This document shows, one piece after another, positions 1 through 9,529 of a DNA stretch of 64,000 nucleotides. Under the pieces are notes generated by a model that saw only the letters and a program-made list of their open reading frames with translations, was not told the DNA's origin and searched no databases. Source of the stretch: Leeuwenhoekiella aestuarii (GTDB lineage Bacteria > Bacteroidota > Bacteroidia > Flavobacteriales > Flavobacteriaceae). The stretch is from the NCBI RefSeq assembly GCF_004104055.1, contig NZ_QOVJ01000007.1:119540-183539 (forward strand), read 5' to 3'. Each line of letters opens with the position of its first letter. Within the stretch, counting starts at the first letter, position 1. The position numbers were made by a program, and so were the translations under genes.

Positions 1-1540
1 CCTTGAGCTTAAGACTTATGTAATTTGCGGTGGAATTGTTGCGGTAAATACCAGCCTCATCCTCCAGATTGTTTACTACCAGATCCAGATCACCATCGTT
101 ATCTAAATCCCCGTAAGCAACCCCATTTGAATTCACCGCCTGAGTAAAACCCCAGTCCTCGATCACTTTTTTAAAGGAAAGGTCTTTGTTGTTTTTAAAA
201 GCATAATTCTGAAGCTTGTCTGAAGGCATTTCCTTGAGAATGCTGTCAATAGGCATTTGCTCCAGCGAACCCTCGTTGGCATCGAGAAACCTGCCAAAAT
301 CCTGATTGGCAATCTCGCGTTTAATTCCGTTTGTGATGAAAATATCTTTAAAGCCATCGCCGTCAAAATCGGCAATGAGTGGCGCCCAGCTCCAGTCGGT
401 TTTTGACACTCCGGAAACCTGAGCGATATCGGTAAAATACCCATTCCCGTTGTTCAAATTAAGAACGTTGGACATATACGGGTAATGGAAGCCGGCCTCA
501 ACAATCCACCAGAATCCTTCGGTGTTCATACTGGCCATATTTTGCTTTCCACGCTGATGATCTTCCGCAGACATATCTAAAACCAGTAAATCGGGTAAAA
601 AGTCGTTGTTGATATCGGCAAAATCTGAGCCCATACTGCTGTACGAGATGTGCTTCATTTTGGTATTGAGGTCATTAGCAAACGTCCCGTTTTTATTGTT
701 GATGTACAGCTTATCGGGCGTGATGAAGTCGTTAGCCACAAAAATATCGGGCCAGCCGTCATTATTAAAATCTCCGATAGAAGCACTCAAACTGAATTCT
801 TTGTTGATTAAACCGCTACCCGGAGTTACATCGGTAAAACTTTTGCCGTCATTGCGGTACAGGTGATCTGAAGTTTGCGGGTAAAATTGCTCGTCGTTGA
901 CAATGGCATTGAGGTCAACCGAATTTAAAAAGTCATCGCGATGGTTGATCAAATACATATCAAGATCGCCATCCTGATCATAATCCAGAAAATACACCTG
1001 AATTGAAAAACCATCGTCAGCCAGGCCCCATTTGGCAGCTTCTTCGGTAAAGGTGCCGTCTTTTTGATTGATATACAGCTTGTTTCGGCGTTCTAAACTG
1101 TTATCCAGAGAAGCCGATTTACAGACGTAAATATCCAGCCAGCCATCAGCATTAATATCGATCATCGTGACCCCTGTCGTCCAGCCTTCGGCATCTGCCA
1201 CACCGGCTGCTTCAGTAATATCGTCAAATTTAAAATCTCCTTTATTCAGGTAAAGCTTATTCGAATTTTGGTTTGAAGTGAAATACACATCTTCCAAACC
1301 ATCATTATTTACGTCACCTATAGCTACACCGCCTCCATTATACATATCGTAATAATTAAGAATGTTGAAAGCCGCCGTTTCGGTCACGGTATTTTTAAAA
1401 TGAATCCCGGAGTCTTCATTTGAGATTTCGGTAAAAAGCGTTTCAGCCGTGCTCGTCTTTTTCTGAAAACCCGAGTCATTACAGGAGTACATTGTCCCTG
1501 CAAACGCAACCACAACAAAAAAATAAGTCAAGCGCATCAT
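1..1540 (-). CDS. VCBS/FG-GAP repeat lipoprotein, C-terminus cut by window edge
   Basis: About 513 codons are present from an ATG-ATG start at 1540; the frame is open to base 1, so the C-terminus lies outside. The N-terminus reads MMRLTYFFVVVAFAGTMYSC, a lipoprotein signal with the lipid-bearing Cys near residue 20. The rest is a run of FG-GAP/VCBS blades with calcium-type loops such as DVNNDG, DINADG and DLDNDGDLD, which predict a beta-propeller on the outer membrane. It is clearly a relative of the 1111-residue protein at 36586-39921 (shared pattern AGFHYPYM, TDWSWAPL) and is cut just where that protein enters its UnbV/ASPIC domain. It is last of a GH3-esterase-VCBS minus-strand set, 30 bases after the esterase stop. 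Its biochemical role is unknown; glycan binding or scaffolding at the surface is only a guess. Confidence 0.85.
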   Translation of the reverse strand, partial: MMRLTYFFVVVAFAGTMYSCNDSGFQKKTSTAETLFTEISNEDSGIHFKNTVTETAAFNILNYYDMYNGGGVAIGDVNNDGLEDVYFTSNQNSNKLYLNKGDFKFDDITEAAGVADAEGWTTGVTMIDINADGWLDIYVCKSASLDNSLERRNKLYINQKDGTFTEEAAKWGLADDGFSIQVYFLDYDQDGDLDMYLINHRDDFLNSVDLNAIVNDEQFYPQTSDHLYRNDGKSFTDVTPGSGLINKEFSLSASIGDFNNDGWPDIFVANDFITPDKLYINNKNGTFANDLNTKMKHISYSSMGSDFADINNDFLPDLLVLDMSAEDHQRGKQNMASMNTEGFWWIVEAGFHYPYMSNVLNLNNGNGYFTDIAQVSGVSKTDWSWAPLIADFDGDGFKDIFITNGIKREIANQDFGRFLDANEGSLEQMPIDSILKEMPSDKLQNYAFKNNKDLSFKKVIEDWGFTQAVNSNGVAYGDLDNDGDLDLVVNNLEDEAGIYRNNSTANYISLKLK

Positions 1541-1570
1541 AAAATATTCAATTAATGGGTTTTGTGCGAG

Positions 1571-3523
1571 TTATAACTCAATTCTAAAAGGTGAAGCCGG
1601 TAGACCTTCCTTATTGTATAAATTGGGATTATCAGGGTTGTCGGCCCAGGCATAGCGTAAATATTTTGGTTCGGGGATTTCATCGCTCCAAACGATAACG
1701 CGGTCGCCTTCAATTTTTGCATGCGCCCGCACAAATTTACCGTCTTCCCCTGCCAGCGCAAATTCGCTCAGAGGTTCGCCATCATTACTTACCAGACCAC
1801 TTCCTGTATGTTCAAAATTCAAAATCACTTTACCATCTTCAACGGTAGCGTTTTCATAAATAGGCCCTGAATACACTAAATCTTCATCATAGGCCAACTT
1901 CAATCCGGCAAGGGCCATACGCTCCCCCACGTCTTTTTTATTGTCCGGGTGAATGTCATTCCATTCGCCCAAATCAATATTTACCGTCATCGCCGTATTG
2001 GAATTCTGTAAAGCTTTAAGTTGCGACTCCCTCAATTCGGCCCAACTGCTTTCTTCCGGTAAATAGGAAACATCCATAAAATTAGGCAACTGTGCATATA
2101 TAAAAGGTGCTTCGGGCTGCTGCAAAACACTGCGCAAGCCTGAAATTAAAGCCATCATATATTCATCGTAAGCTTGAGGATTACCCGTGTTGCTTTCGCC
2201 CTGATACCACAAAATACCTTTGACCGGTAATTGCACATAAGGCGCTATCATCCCGTTGTATAAGGCAGCAGGCTCATTTTGTGGATTAATGCGACGCACC
2301 GGTTCTCCCATTAAGTTATTTCGCGAACGAACAAAAGGTTTAAACACCTCACCTACTTTATACTGCCAGTAGCCTTTAAGGTCAACAGTATCCTGCCCGG
2401 TAAAAATATAATAGGGTTTATCAGGAACAAAACCTCCCTTGCCATTATAATTGGTGACTTTGATCGTAAACGTATTCTTTCCGGGCTTTAATAAAGTATC
2501 CGGCACATCATAGCGGCGTTGCGGGTATTGATAGGTTTTATTCCCCACCAATACGCTATTGATATACACTTCGTCAGCATCTACAATACGCCCCATAAAC
2601 AGTCGGGCTTTTTTGCCGACCATAGACTTTGGGATTTCTACTTCTCTGCGATACCAGACGACGCCGTTTAGATCCTTAATTCCCTGATCTTCCCAGTAAC
2701 CCGGAATATTAATTCGTCTCCAGTTTTTAGGTTCAAAATTTACATCATACCAGGGAAGCGCTCCTGTCAAACCCTTATCCCTGATTTCTTTAGGGCCGGA
2801 ATTAACGGGTTGAAATTGCTTCTGGCGGTTTATAAACGCAGTATCTTTATTTTCTTCAATGATCTCAAGTTTTTCAGGAAAATTGGTATAGCCTTCTTCG
2901 GGAATCCAGGCTTCAATGGGAGTACCCCCCACACTGGCATTGATTAACCCAATTGGAATCTGGTATTTCTCATAGATTTTTTTAGCAAAGAAATAAGCTA
3001 CCGCTGAAAAAGGGCGGACTTCCTCCCCCACAGCTTTTTGCCATTCACCTCCGGTAAGATCTTCCTCAGGACCGGACAAAACAGGAGTGGTAGGAACTTT
3101 GAAATGTCTGATGTTGGGATTATTTGCAGTAGCAATTTCTTCCGCGTAGCGCACATCGTGAATATCAAGCTGATGCACCATATTAGACTGGCCGGTACAC
3201 AACCACACGTCTCCAATTAAAATATCATCAATTTCGAGCTGGTTATTACCCGAAATACGCATTTGAAAAGGTCCGCCTGCTTTCATTTCAGGGAGTTCTA
3301 TGCTCCATTTTCCATCTTTAGCAGTGGTGGTTTTATACTGCTTTCCTTTAAACGAAAGTGTGATTTTTTCGCCGGGATCTGCCCAGCCCCAAACCGGCAC
3401 TCTAGCATCCCGCTGCAACACCATCCCGTCACTTATTAAAACAGGTAATTTTACTTCAGCCTGTACCGAAAGACTCAAGCATAAAATAAAAAAGGTGATG
3501 CCGGTTATTCTTTTAAACTTCAT
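1571..3523 (-). CDS. Sialate O-acetylesterase-type SGNH carbohydrate esterase (probable xylan acetylesterase)
   Basis: 650 residues with a signal peptide ending around SVQA (residues 1-22). The SGNH signatures are GQSNM with catalytic Ser113, a GILWYQGESN block, and a C-terminal DIHPDNK segment supplying Asp and His. Residues about 270-380 look like an inserted GH2-type jelly-roll (WYRREVEIP, ADEVYINSVLVG), as in the SASA family that includes xylan acetylesterases grouped in CE20. It probably removes acetyl groups from xylo-oligosaccharides in the periplasm. It starts 7 bases downstream of the GH3 stop, so the two are co-transcribed. A sialic-acid substrate is unlikely because no sialic acid genes are present. 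Confidence 0.85.
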   Translation of the reverse strand: MKFKRITGITFFILCLSLSVQAEVKLPVLISDGMVLQRDARVPVWGWADPGEKITLSFKGKQYKTTTAKDGKWSIELPEMKAGGPFQMRISGNNQLEIDDILIGDVWLCTGQSNMVHQLDIHDVRYAEEIATANNPNIRHFKVPTTPVLSGPEEDLTGGEWQKAVGEEVRPFSAVAYFFAKKIYEKYQIPIGLINASVGGTPIEAWIPEEGYTNFPEKLEIIEENKDTAFINRQKQFQPVNSGPKEIRDKGLTGALPWYDVNFEPKNWRRINIPGYWEDQGIKDLNGVVWYRREVEIPKSMVGKKARLFMGRIVDADEVYINSVLVGNKTYQYPQRRYDVPDTLLKPGKNTFTIKVTNYNGKGGFVPDKPYYIFTGQDTVDLKGYWQYKVGEVFKPFVRSRNNLMGEPVRRINPQNEPAALYNGMIAPYVQLPVKGILWYQGESNTGNPQAYDEYMMALISGLRSVLQQPEAPFIYAQLPNFMDVSYLPEESSWAELRESQLKALQNSNTAMTVNIDLGEWNDIHPDNKKDVGERMALAGLKLAYDEDLVYSGPIYENATVEDGKVILNFEHTGSGLVSNDGEPLSEFALAGEDGKFVRAHAKIEGDRVIVWSDEIPEPKYLRYAWADNPDNPNLYNKEGLPASPFRIEL

Positions 3524-3530
3524 GTGTTTT

Positions 3531-5798
3531 TTAGTTTACTGCAAATTCTACTTCAGCCATTTTAGAAGCCCCTAATGTCTCACTGCGTTTCATAGGGCTT
3601 GATCCCCCTACATATAGTCTGAATTTACCGGGTTCAATAATTTTAGACCCGTCTTCCTGAACAACCTGAAAACTTTCAGGCTTAATCTCAAATGTAACTT
3701 TTTCAGAAGCACCGGGTTCTAGTGTAACACGGCGGGTATTTATAAATTGAGAATTCGGCACGCGTACCGAAGCTTCCAAATCAGAAATATAAACCTGCAC
3801 CACTTCGTCTGACTTTATTTTTCCGTTATTCTTAACGGTTACCTCGAGACTTACAGACTCTTCTGCAGAAAGTTCTGTCTTATCAAGAGTAGCGTCGCTG
3901 TATTCAAATTGGGTATAGCTAAGTCCAAATCCAAACGGATACATCGGCTCTTCATTCATATATTTATACGTGCGGCCTTCCATAGAATAATCATCATAAG
4001 CAGGCAACTGATCTAAAGATTTTGGAAACGTAATAGGTAATCTACCGGATGGTGAAACATCGCCAAAAAGTACATCTGCAATTGCAGTACCTCCTTCTTC
4101 ACCGGGATACCATACATAAAGCACGGCATCTGCCAGTTCCTGAACTTTGGAAAGATCTACCGGACTTCCACCGGTTACAATGGCAATAAGTGGTTTGCGA
4201 TCTTCGGGGTTTCTATCTGCCATCGCTCTTAGATCTTCCAGATATTGAATTTGATTAGGTGGTAAACCATAGTCTAAACGATCACCCGCAGTATCTGAAT
4301 CTATAGAGTCACCCTCTTCGCCCTGAAGCGTACTTGAAAGACCCAAAACCACCAGCGTCACATCGCTGTTCGCGGCATTACCGGTCGCATAATTAATGGG
4401 ATTTCTCGAGTCTTTATTCAACATCGCGCCCTGGCGGTATTGCAACTGACTCGTGGGACTGATTGCTGCGCTGATACCTTCTAAAATGGTAACCATATTA
4501 GAGTTTACGCCGTAATAATTGCCTAAAAGCACTTCGGTACTTGTAGCATTAGGTCCGGTAAGAAAATATTTGGGAAGGTCTTTCTTTAGCGGAAGAATTC
4601 CGTCATTTTTTAAAAGCACGATGCTTTTTTGAGCAGATTCGCGTGCCAAAGCACGGTGTTCGTCATTATTTACTACATCAAGCGAAAGCGAATCGTATTT
4701 GTTGCTTCCTCTTGGGTCTAATAGTCCCAGCTTGAAACGTGTCTTGAGCAAGAGCGCTAACTGCTCATCTATTTCCGCTTCGGTGATCAGGCCCTGCTGA
4801 ACAGCTTCAGGCAATGCACTATACGTGTCACCACAGTTTAAACTTACTCCGCTTTTTACTGCCATAGCCGCAGCACCGGCTTTAGAAGGCGCGGTACCGT
4901 GCCCACCCTGACCTTTTGCTAAATATAAATCTACTAAAGCCGCACAATCGCTCAGAATGTGTCCATCAAAATTCCAATTTTTTCGCAATACCTCATCCAG
5001 TAAATACTTATTCGTACAGCAGGGTTCACCATTAGTACTGTTGTAAGCGCACATTACAGCTTCAACATTTTCATTTACCAGCGCTTCAAAAGCCGGTAAA
5101 TAGGTTTCGTATATATCTTTTAAGCTTGCCGTAGCATTAAATTCATGACGCAATTGTTCAGGGCCGCTGTGTACAGCGAAGTGTTTGGCGCAGGCAGCAG
5201 TTTTCAAATGGTCAGGATCATCGCCTTGCAGGCCTTTGACAAAAGCAACTCCTATTAAAGACATTAAATACGGATCTTCACCGTAGGTCTCCTGTCCTCT
5301 CCCCCAACGCGGATCTCTAAATATGTTGATATTGGGTGTCCAGAAACTCAGACCATTATATCGATTGTATAATCCTTTTTCACTGGTTGCATTATATAAG
5401 GCCCGTGCCTCGTCTGATATTGCATTGGAGATACGATAAGCCAGATCTGCATCAAAGGTGGCTCCTATTCCTATCGCCTGAGGAAAAACCGTAGCTGCAG
5501 AAGCCCTTCCAACCCCGTGAAGCGCCTCATTCCAATAATCGTAAGGCGGAATATTTAAACGCTCTATAGCCGGAGTACTATTCATCATCTGAGCTGCTTT
5601 TTCTTCAAGAGATAATCTCGAAATCAAATCGGCTACGCGCTCATCTACAGATAAAGAAGTATCATAAAAAGGAAAGTCAGGGTTTGATATTTCCTCCTTT
5701 TCAATCGTTTGCGATGACCTGTTTTGATCAGTATTACAAGACAGGATAATCAGACACATAATTAGAAGAGCCGCACGATAGGAAGAAAAATAACTCAT
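3531..5798 (-). CDS. GH3 beta-xylosidase/beta-glucosidase family lipoprotein
   Basis: 755 residues; lipobox LIILSC puts the lipidated Cys at residue 21. The GH3 N-terminal barrel carries RDPRWGRGQETYGEDPYL, CAKHFAVHSGPE and the nucleophile motif ILSDCAAL (Asp284). An alpha/beta sandwich with a GEEGGTAIADVLFG stretch and a C-terminal fibronectin-III-like domain follow. The FRDPRWGRG and SGPE forms resemble beta-xylosidases more than cellobiases, so terminal xylose release from xylo-oligosaccharides is the best guess. It is the first gene of a minus-strand unit, and an operator-like box lies 49 bases upstream at 5847-5862. Confidence 0.9.
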   Translation of the reverse strand: MSYFSSYRAALLIMCLIILSCNTDQNRSSQTIEKEEISNPDFPFYDTSLSVDERVADLISRLSLEEKAAQMMNSTPAIERLNIPPYDYWNEALHGVGRASAATVFPQAIGIGATFDADLAYRISNAISDEARALYNATSEKGLYNRYNGLSFWTPNINIFRDPRWGRGQETYGEDPYLMSLIGVAFVKGLQGDDPDHLKTAACAKHFAVHSGPEQLRHEFNATASLKDIYETYLPAFEALVNENVEAVMCAYNSTNGEPCCTNKYLLDEVLRKNWNFDGHILSDCAALVDLYLAKGQGGHGTAPSKAGAAAMAVKSGVSLNCGDTYSALPEAVQQGLITEAEIDEQLALLLKTRFKLGLLDPRGSNKYDSLSLDVVNNDEHRALARESAQKSIVLLKNDGILPLKKDLPKYFLTGPNATSTEVLLGNYYGVNSNMVTILEGISAAISPTSQLQYRQGAMLNKDSRNPINYATGNAANSDVTLVVLGLSSTLQGEEGDSIDSDTAGDRLDYGLPPNQIQYLEDLRAMADRNPEDRKPLIAIVTGGSPVDLSKVQELADAVLYVWYPGEEGGTAIADVLFGDVSPSGRLPITFPKSLDQLPAYDDYSMEGRTYKYMNEEPMYPFGFGLSYTQFEYSDATLDKTELSAEESVSLEVTVKNNGKIKSDEVVQVYISDLEASVRVPNSQFINTRRVTLEPGASEKVTFEIKPESFQVVQEDGSKIIEPGKFRLYVGGSSPMKRSETLGASKMAEVEFAVN

Positions 5799-5846
5799 AG
5801 ATATTAAAATTTAAAGTGAAAGAAGGAAATGATGTTTAAAGCATTT

Positions 5847-5862
5847 ACGCAATCGGTTGCAA
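5847..5862. promoter_or_regulatory. LacI-type operator ahead of the GH3 gene
   Basis: ACGCAATCGGTTGCAA is a near-palindrome centred on CG. The same core occurs at 6164 and 48214. It sits 49 bases upstream of the GH3 start codon at 5798. Binding by the LacI-family protein at 47129-48172 is inferred from repetition and position. Confidence 0.65.
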
Positions 5863-6163
5863 ACTAAAAATAATTTAGCATTTTACCACCATTTTTGAGA
5901 ACATAATATTATCTAAAGAGAAAATTATCATCTTATCAATTTTAACTAGCACTATTAAATCGTTTAAAAATTTAGCTTCTATAGTGTAGATCAAACACTT
6001 TAAATCGTAAAAATTTACCAATCTGAGAACTAGTTCTAATAAATAAAAAGTGGTTAACACCTAATTCTTTATTGAATTTAAGAATAAACAAACTTTATAA
6101 AATACTGAAAATCAAAATTTTATTAATTTTATATAAATCCTAAAAAATATTAACACAAAATTT

Positions 6164-6179
6164 ACGCAATCGGTTGTGT
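6164..6179. promoter_or_regulatory. LacI-type operator overlapping the susC1 promoter
   Basis: ACGCAATCGGTTGTGT shares a 17-base identity block (6160-6176) with the box at 5843-5859. Its right half contains the TTG that spaces correctly as a -33 element to TACATTTG at 6197-6204, so a bound repressor would block polymerase. Confidence 0.65.
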
Positions 6180-6204
6180 GGTACGTGAGATTTATATACA
6201 TTTG
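6174..6204 (+). promoter_or_regulatory. Probable promoter of susC1-susD1
   Basis: TTG at 6174-6176 and TACATTTG at 6197-6204 are separated by 20 bases, matching the Bacteroidota consensus TTG-N17-23-TAnnTTTG. The predicted start of transcription leaves a leader of about 185 bases before the ATG at 6397. The operator at 6164-6179 overlaps the TTG. Confidence 0.6.
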
Positions 6205-6396
6205 AAAATAATGCATATAGTACTAAAGACAATAACTGTCCTTATTACATTTTATTTTTCTTAATTATTCCAAATTATACTAATAGCGAAATCGATTGAG
6301 TTTAAATTAAATGTTAATATTTTCTGAAGTATTGTATACAGAAACATCAATTCAAATTAACTCAAATGACTAATTAATTCAATCAAACTAAGTTTT

Positions 6397-9300
6397 ATGG
6401 AAAGCATTTTACTTTTTCAGAAGAAAACGCTCAGGTATCTTGGGCTGTTCTTCTTAAGTGTATTTTTCTGCTCGGGAATTTACGCTCAATCAACAATCAC
6501 GGGAACTGTGAGTGATGGCAATGGCCCTATACCAGGTGTTAACGTTATCGTAAAAGGTACCAGCAATGGTGCAGTAACCGACTTTGACGGAAATTACAGC
6601 TTAAATAATGTGCCAGGAGACGGTATATTAGTTTTTAGCTTTGTAGGCTATGAGGCAAAAGAGGTACCTGTTAACAACAGAACTCAGGTAAATACTGTAC
6701 TTGAAAATGATCTTCAATCTTTAAGTGAAGTAGTTGTAATCGGTTACGGTACACAGAATAAAGAGTCAGTTACCGGTTCTGTAGTATCACTAGATGGCGA
6801 TGAGCTTGAAGAAGTACAGGTTGCCAACTTTCAACAGGCCTTACAAGGTCGTGCTCCTGGTGTACAAATTACAACAACCAGCACCAGACCTGGTGCTAAT
6901 AATGCTTCCATACGTATTCGTGGTGTGCGTTCACTTTCAGGAAGTAATGATCCTTTAATCGTTTTAAACGGTATTCCTTTTTCAGGGGGGCTTAATGACA
7001 TTAGTATTAATGACATAGCAAGTATTGATATTCTTAAAGATGCTTCTGCTACTGCAATTTACGGTTCAAGAGGAGCAAACGGGGTTGTCTTGATTACGAC
7101 AAAATCGGGTCAAAAAGGCCAAAAGGCAACGTTTAGCTACAATACATATTATGCCACTAAAGAGGTATTTGCAAAATATCCTATGATGAATGGGCCACAG
7201 TTTGTAGCTCTTCGTCAAGCTACCGCATTACAACAAGAAAGCGGGGTCCCGATATATGAAAATTATGGTGCAGATGAAGATCCCAATGTAAATACTGACT
7301 GGCAGGGTTTGATTTACGGCACAGGGTTGCAAACCAATCATGACTTTAGTGTTACAGGAGGAACAGAAAATGGAAGCTACAGTTTTGGTGGAGGTTATTT
7401 TAAAGAAACTTCAGTATTGCCGGTAGAAAATTTTCAGCGCTATTCGCTAAGAGCACAGATCGATCAGCAGGTAGGTGCTTTCCGCTTTGGTATAAATTCA
7501 ATTATGAATTGGAATGTTACCAATGCCGCCGGAACCGGAATTTATGGAAACCTTAGTGCTACACCTATTCTTAATCCTTATAATGAAGACGGAAGTCTAA
7601 AGCGTGTGGTAAGTATGCCTGCTGATGACTTTTGGGTAACTACACGCAGTACGCTAAAAGGCCTGGGAGAAGGCCGAGTGAATCTTCAGAAAGATTTTGG
7701 TACGTACAATAATTTATACGGTGAAGTAAGTATACCAGGAGTTGAAGGATTAAAGTACAGACTCAACATTGGTTTAAACTTACGTACCAGCCGTGACGGT
7801 TTCTTTAATGGTCAGGGAGTTGCAAATATTGATCCTTTTGCACCCAATAGTGCAGGAAACAGCAGCAACTTATTTCAAGATTATGTAATTGAAAATTTAG
7901 TGACTTACGACCGCACATTTGCAGACAAGCATAAAGTTAATATTGTAGGTCTTTATTCGGTGCAAAATTCAAAATCAGAAAGTTCATTTTTAAATGCCCG
8001 AAACATTCCTAATGAGCAATTTTTATTTTACAATCTGGATTCGGCATTGCTTGAAGACATCACAGGTTATGGAAGCGATTATGGCGAAAATGGATTAGAA
8101 TCAATAATGGGTAGAGCTATTTACCAATATGATAATCGTTATCTACTAACCGCTACGGTACGTGCTGACGGTTCTTCAAGATTAGCCCCCGGAAATAAGT
8201 GGGTTACCTATCCTGCGATCTCTTTAGGTTGGAATGTTGCCAACGAAAAATTTATGCAAGATGTAGATTGGGTAAGCCTACTTAAACTTCGTGCAGGTTA
8301 TGGTGAAACCTCTAATCAGGCAGTTGCAAATTACGCAACGCTCGGTAATCTTGGTGTTCGTAATTATAACTTCGGTGATACTTTTGCTACAGGTTATTTT
8401 GTTCAGGATTTGCCAAACGCAAATTTGGGTTGGGAATTTTCTGAAACCTATAACTATGGTATCGACTTCGGCTTATTTAATAACCGCCTCTCGGGTACTG
8501 TAGAGTATTACACAACCAAAACTAATGATATTCTGTATCGAGTAGGATTACCCTCAACTTCTGGTGTAGGATCATTCGTAGGGAATATAGGTGCTACCGA
8601 AAATAAGGGTCTTGAAGTCGCATTAAATGCTACTATCTTAGATAATCCTGACGGCTTTACATGGGATTTTGGTGTCAACTTGTATACTAATAGAAACGAA
8701 ATTGTTTCTCTGGCAAGTGGTCAGGACCGAAATGAAGGACAGCTTTGGTTTGTAGGATCCCCCATCAATGTAATTTATGACCATAAAAATATAGGACTTT
8801 GGAATGAAGATGATCCTGATTTCCAGTATTTACAGACTTACGAACCAGGTGGTAATGTGGGTATGATTAAAGTAGAATATACCGGAGAATTCAATGAAGA
8901 TGGCTCACCGGTGCGTCAAATTGATTCTGATGATAGACAAATCATAGATCCAACTCCTGACTTTCAAGGTGGTTTTAATACGCGCTTAGCATATAAAAAC
9001 TTTGATTTTAATGTGGTAGGGGTTTTTCAAAGTGGTGGTACTTTAATTAGTACACTATATTCTTCTGCTGGATACTTGAATTTACTTACCGGAAGAAGAA
9101 ATAATATTGATGTGGATTACTGGACCCCAACAAATACTGATGCTAAATATCCTGCACCGGGAGGAATTCAGGATGGTGATGGACCACGATATGGTAGAAC
9201 TATGGGGTATTTTGATGGCTCATATTTAAAAATACGTGCGATGACACTTGGCTATAATTTTGAGTCTACTCTTGCAGAAAAAGCCGGACTAAGTAGTTTA

Positions 9301-9519
9301 CGACTGTATGCAACCGTTCAAAATCCATTTGTTTTATTTTCTCCCTATCATAAAGAATCTGGAATGGATCCTGAAACAAACTCAGGATCAGATGGTGCTG
9401 GTAACGCGCAAAACTCTGCTACAGGTACGGCAGGTTTCATTTCGAGAGGAATTGCGACCATAGGAACCAACGTACCTACTACACGTAACTTCCTTCTAGG
9501 GTTGAATGTAAAATTTTAA
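6397..9519 (+). CDS. SusC-like TonB-dependent receptor (pair 1)
   Basis: 1040 residues, outer-membrane TonB-dependent transporter for oligosaccharides. A signal peptide runs to about residue 30 (SGIYAQ). A CarboxypepD_reg domain follows (ITGTVSDGNGPIPGVNV, FVGYEAKEV), then the Ton box EVVVIGYGTQ near residue 112. The plug domain holds RIRGVRSLSGSNDPLIVLNG and ILKDASATAIYGSRGANGV, and the beta-barrel ends in the aromatic NFLLGLNVKF. It is 10 bases upstream of its SusD partner. The neighbouring enzymes indicate xylan-derived substrates. It is probably controlled by the LacI-type box at 6164. Confidence 0.97.
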   Translation: MESILLFQKKTLRYLGLFFLSVFFCSGIYAQSTITGTVSDGNGPIPGVNVIVKGTSNGAVTDFDGNYSLNNVPGDGILVFSFVGYEAKEVPVNNRTQVNTVLENDLQSLSEVVVIGYGTQNKESVTGSVVSLDGDELEEVQVANFQQALQGRAPGVQITTTSTRPGANNASIRIRGVRSLSGSNDPLIVLNGIPFSGGLNDISINDIASIDILKDASATAIYGSRGANGVVLITTKSGQKGQKATFSYNTYYATKEVFAKYPMMNGPQFVALRQATALQQESGVPIYENYGADEDPNVNTDWQGLIYGTGLQTNHDFSVTGGTENGSYSFGGGYFKETSVLPVENFQRYSLRAQIDQQVGAFRFGINSIMNWNVTNAAGTGIYGNLSATPILNPYNEDGSLKRVVSMPADDFWVTTRSTLKGLGEGRVNLQKDFGTYNNLYGEVSIPGVEGLKYRLNIGLNLRTSRDGFFNGQGVANIDPFAPNSAGNSSNLFQDYVIENLVTYDRTFADKHKVNIVGLYSVQNSKSESSFLNARNIPNEQFLFYNLDSALLEDITGYGSDYGENGLESIMGRAIYQYDNRYLLTATVRADGSSRLAPGNKWVTYPAISLGWNVANEKFMQDVDWVSLLKLRAGYGETSNQAVANYATLGNLGVRNYNFGDTFATGYFVQDLPNANLGWEFSETYNYGIDFGLFNNRLSGTVEYYTTKTNDILYRVGLPSTSGVGSFVGNIGATENKGLEVALNATILDNPDGFTWDFGVNLYTNRNEIVSLASGQDRNEGQLWFVGSPINVIYDHKNIGLWNEDDPDFQYLQTYEPGGNVGMIKVEYTGEFNEDGSPVRQIDSDDRQIIDPTPDFQGGFNTRLAYKNFDFNVVGVFQSGGTLISTLYSSAGYLNLLTGRRNNIDVDYWTPTNTDAKYPAPGGIQDGDGPRYGRTMGYFDGSYLKIRAMTLGYNFESTLAEKAGLSSLRLYATVQNPFVLFSPYHKESGMDPETNSGSDGAGNAQNSATGTAGFISRGIATIGTNVPTTRNFLLGLNVKF

Positions 9520-9529
9520 AAAATTAATT

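Larger units (their letters stand above)
5799..6396. promoter_or_regulatory. Divergent control region between GH3 and susC1
   Basis: 598 bases, very AT-rich, with no convincing gene. It holds two copies of the same 17-mer, ATTTACGCAATCGGTTG, at 5843-5859 and 6160-6176, plus a degenerate third copy near 6286-6300. The first lies just upstream of the minus-strand GH3, the second overlaps a Bacteroidota-type promoter for susC1. A LacI-family gene is encoded at 47129-48172. Confidence 0.75.

Noticed and set aside
6286..6300. Third operator copy GCGAAATCGATTGAG before susC1
   Set aside because: The core ATCGATTG is present but both outer halves deviate; noted in the region entry but not called as a separate site.
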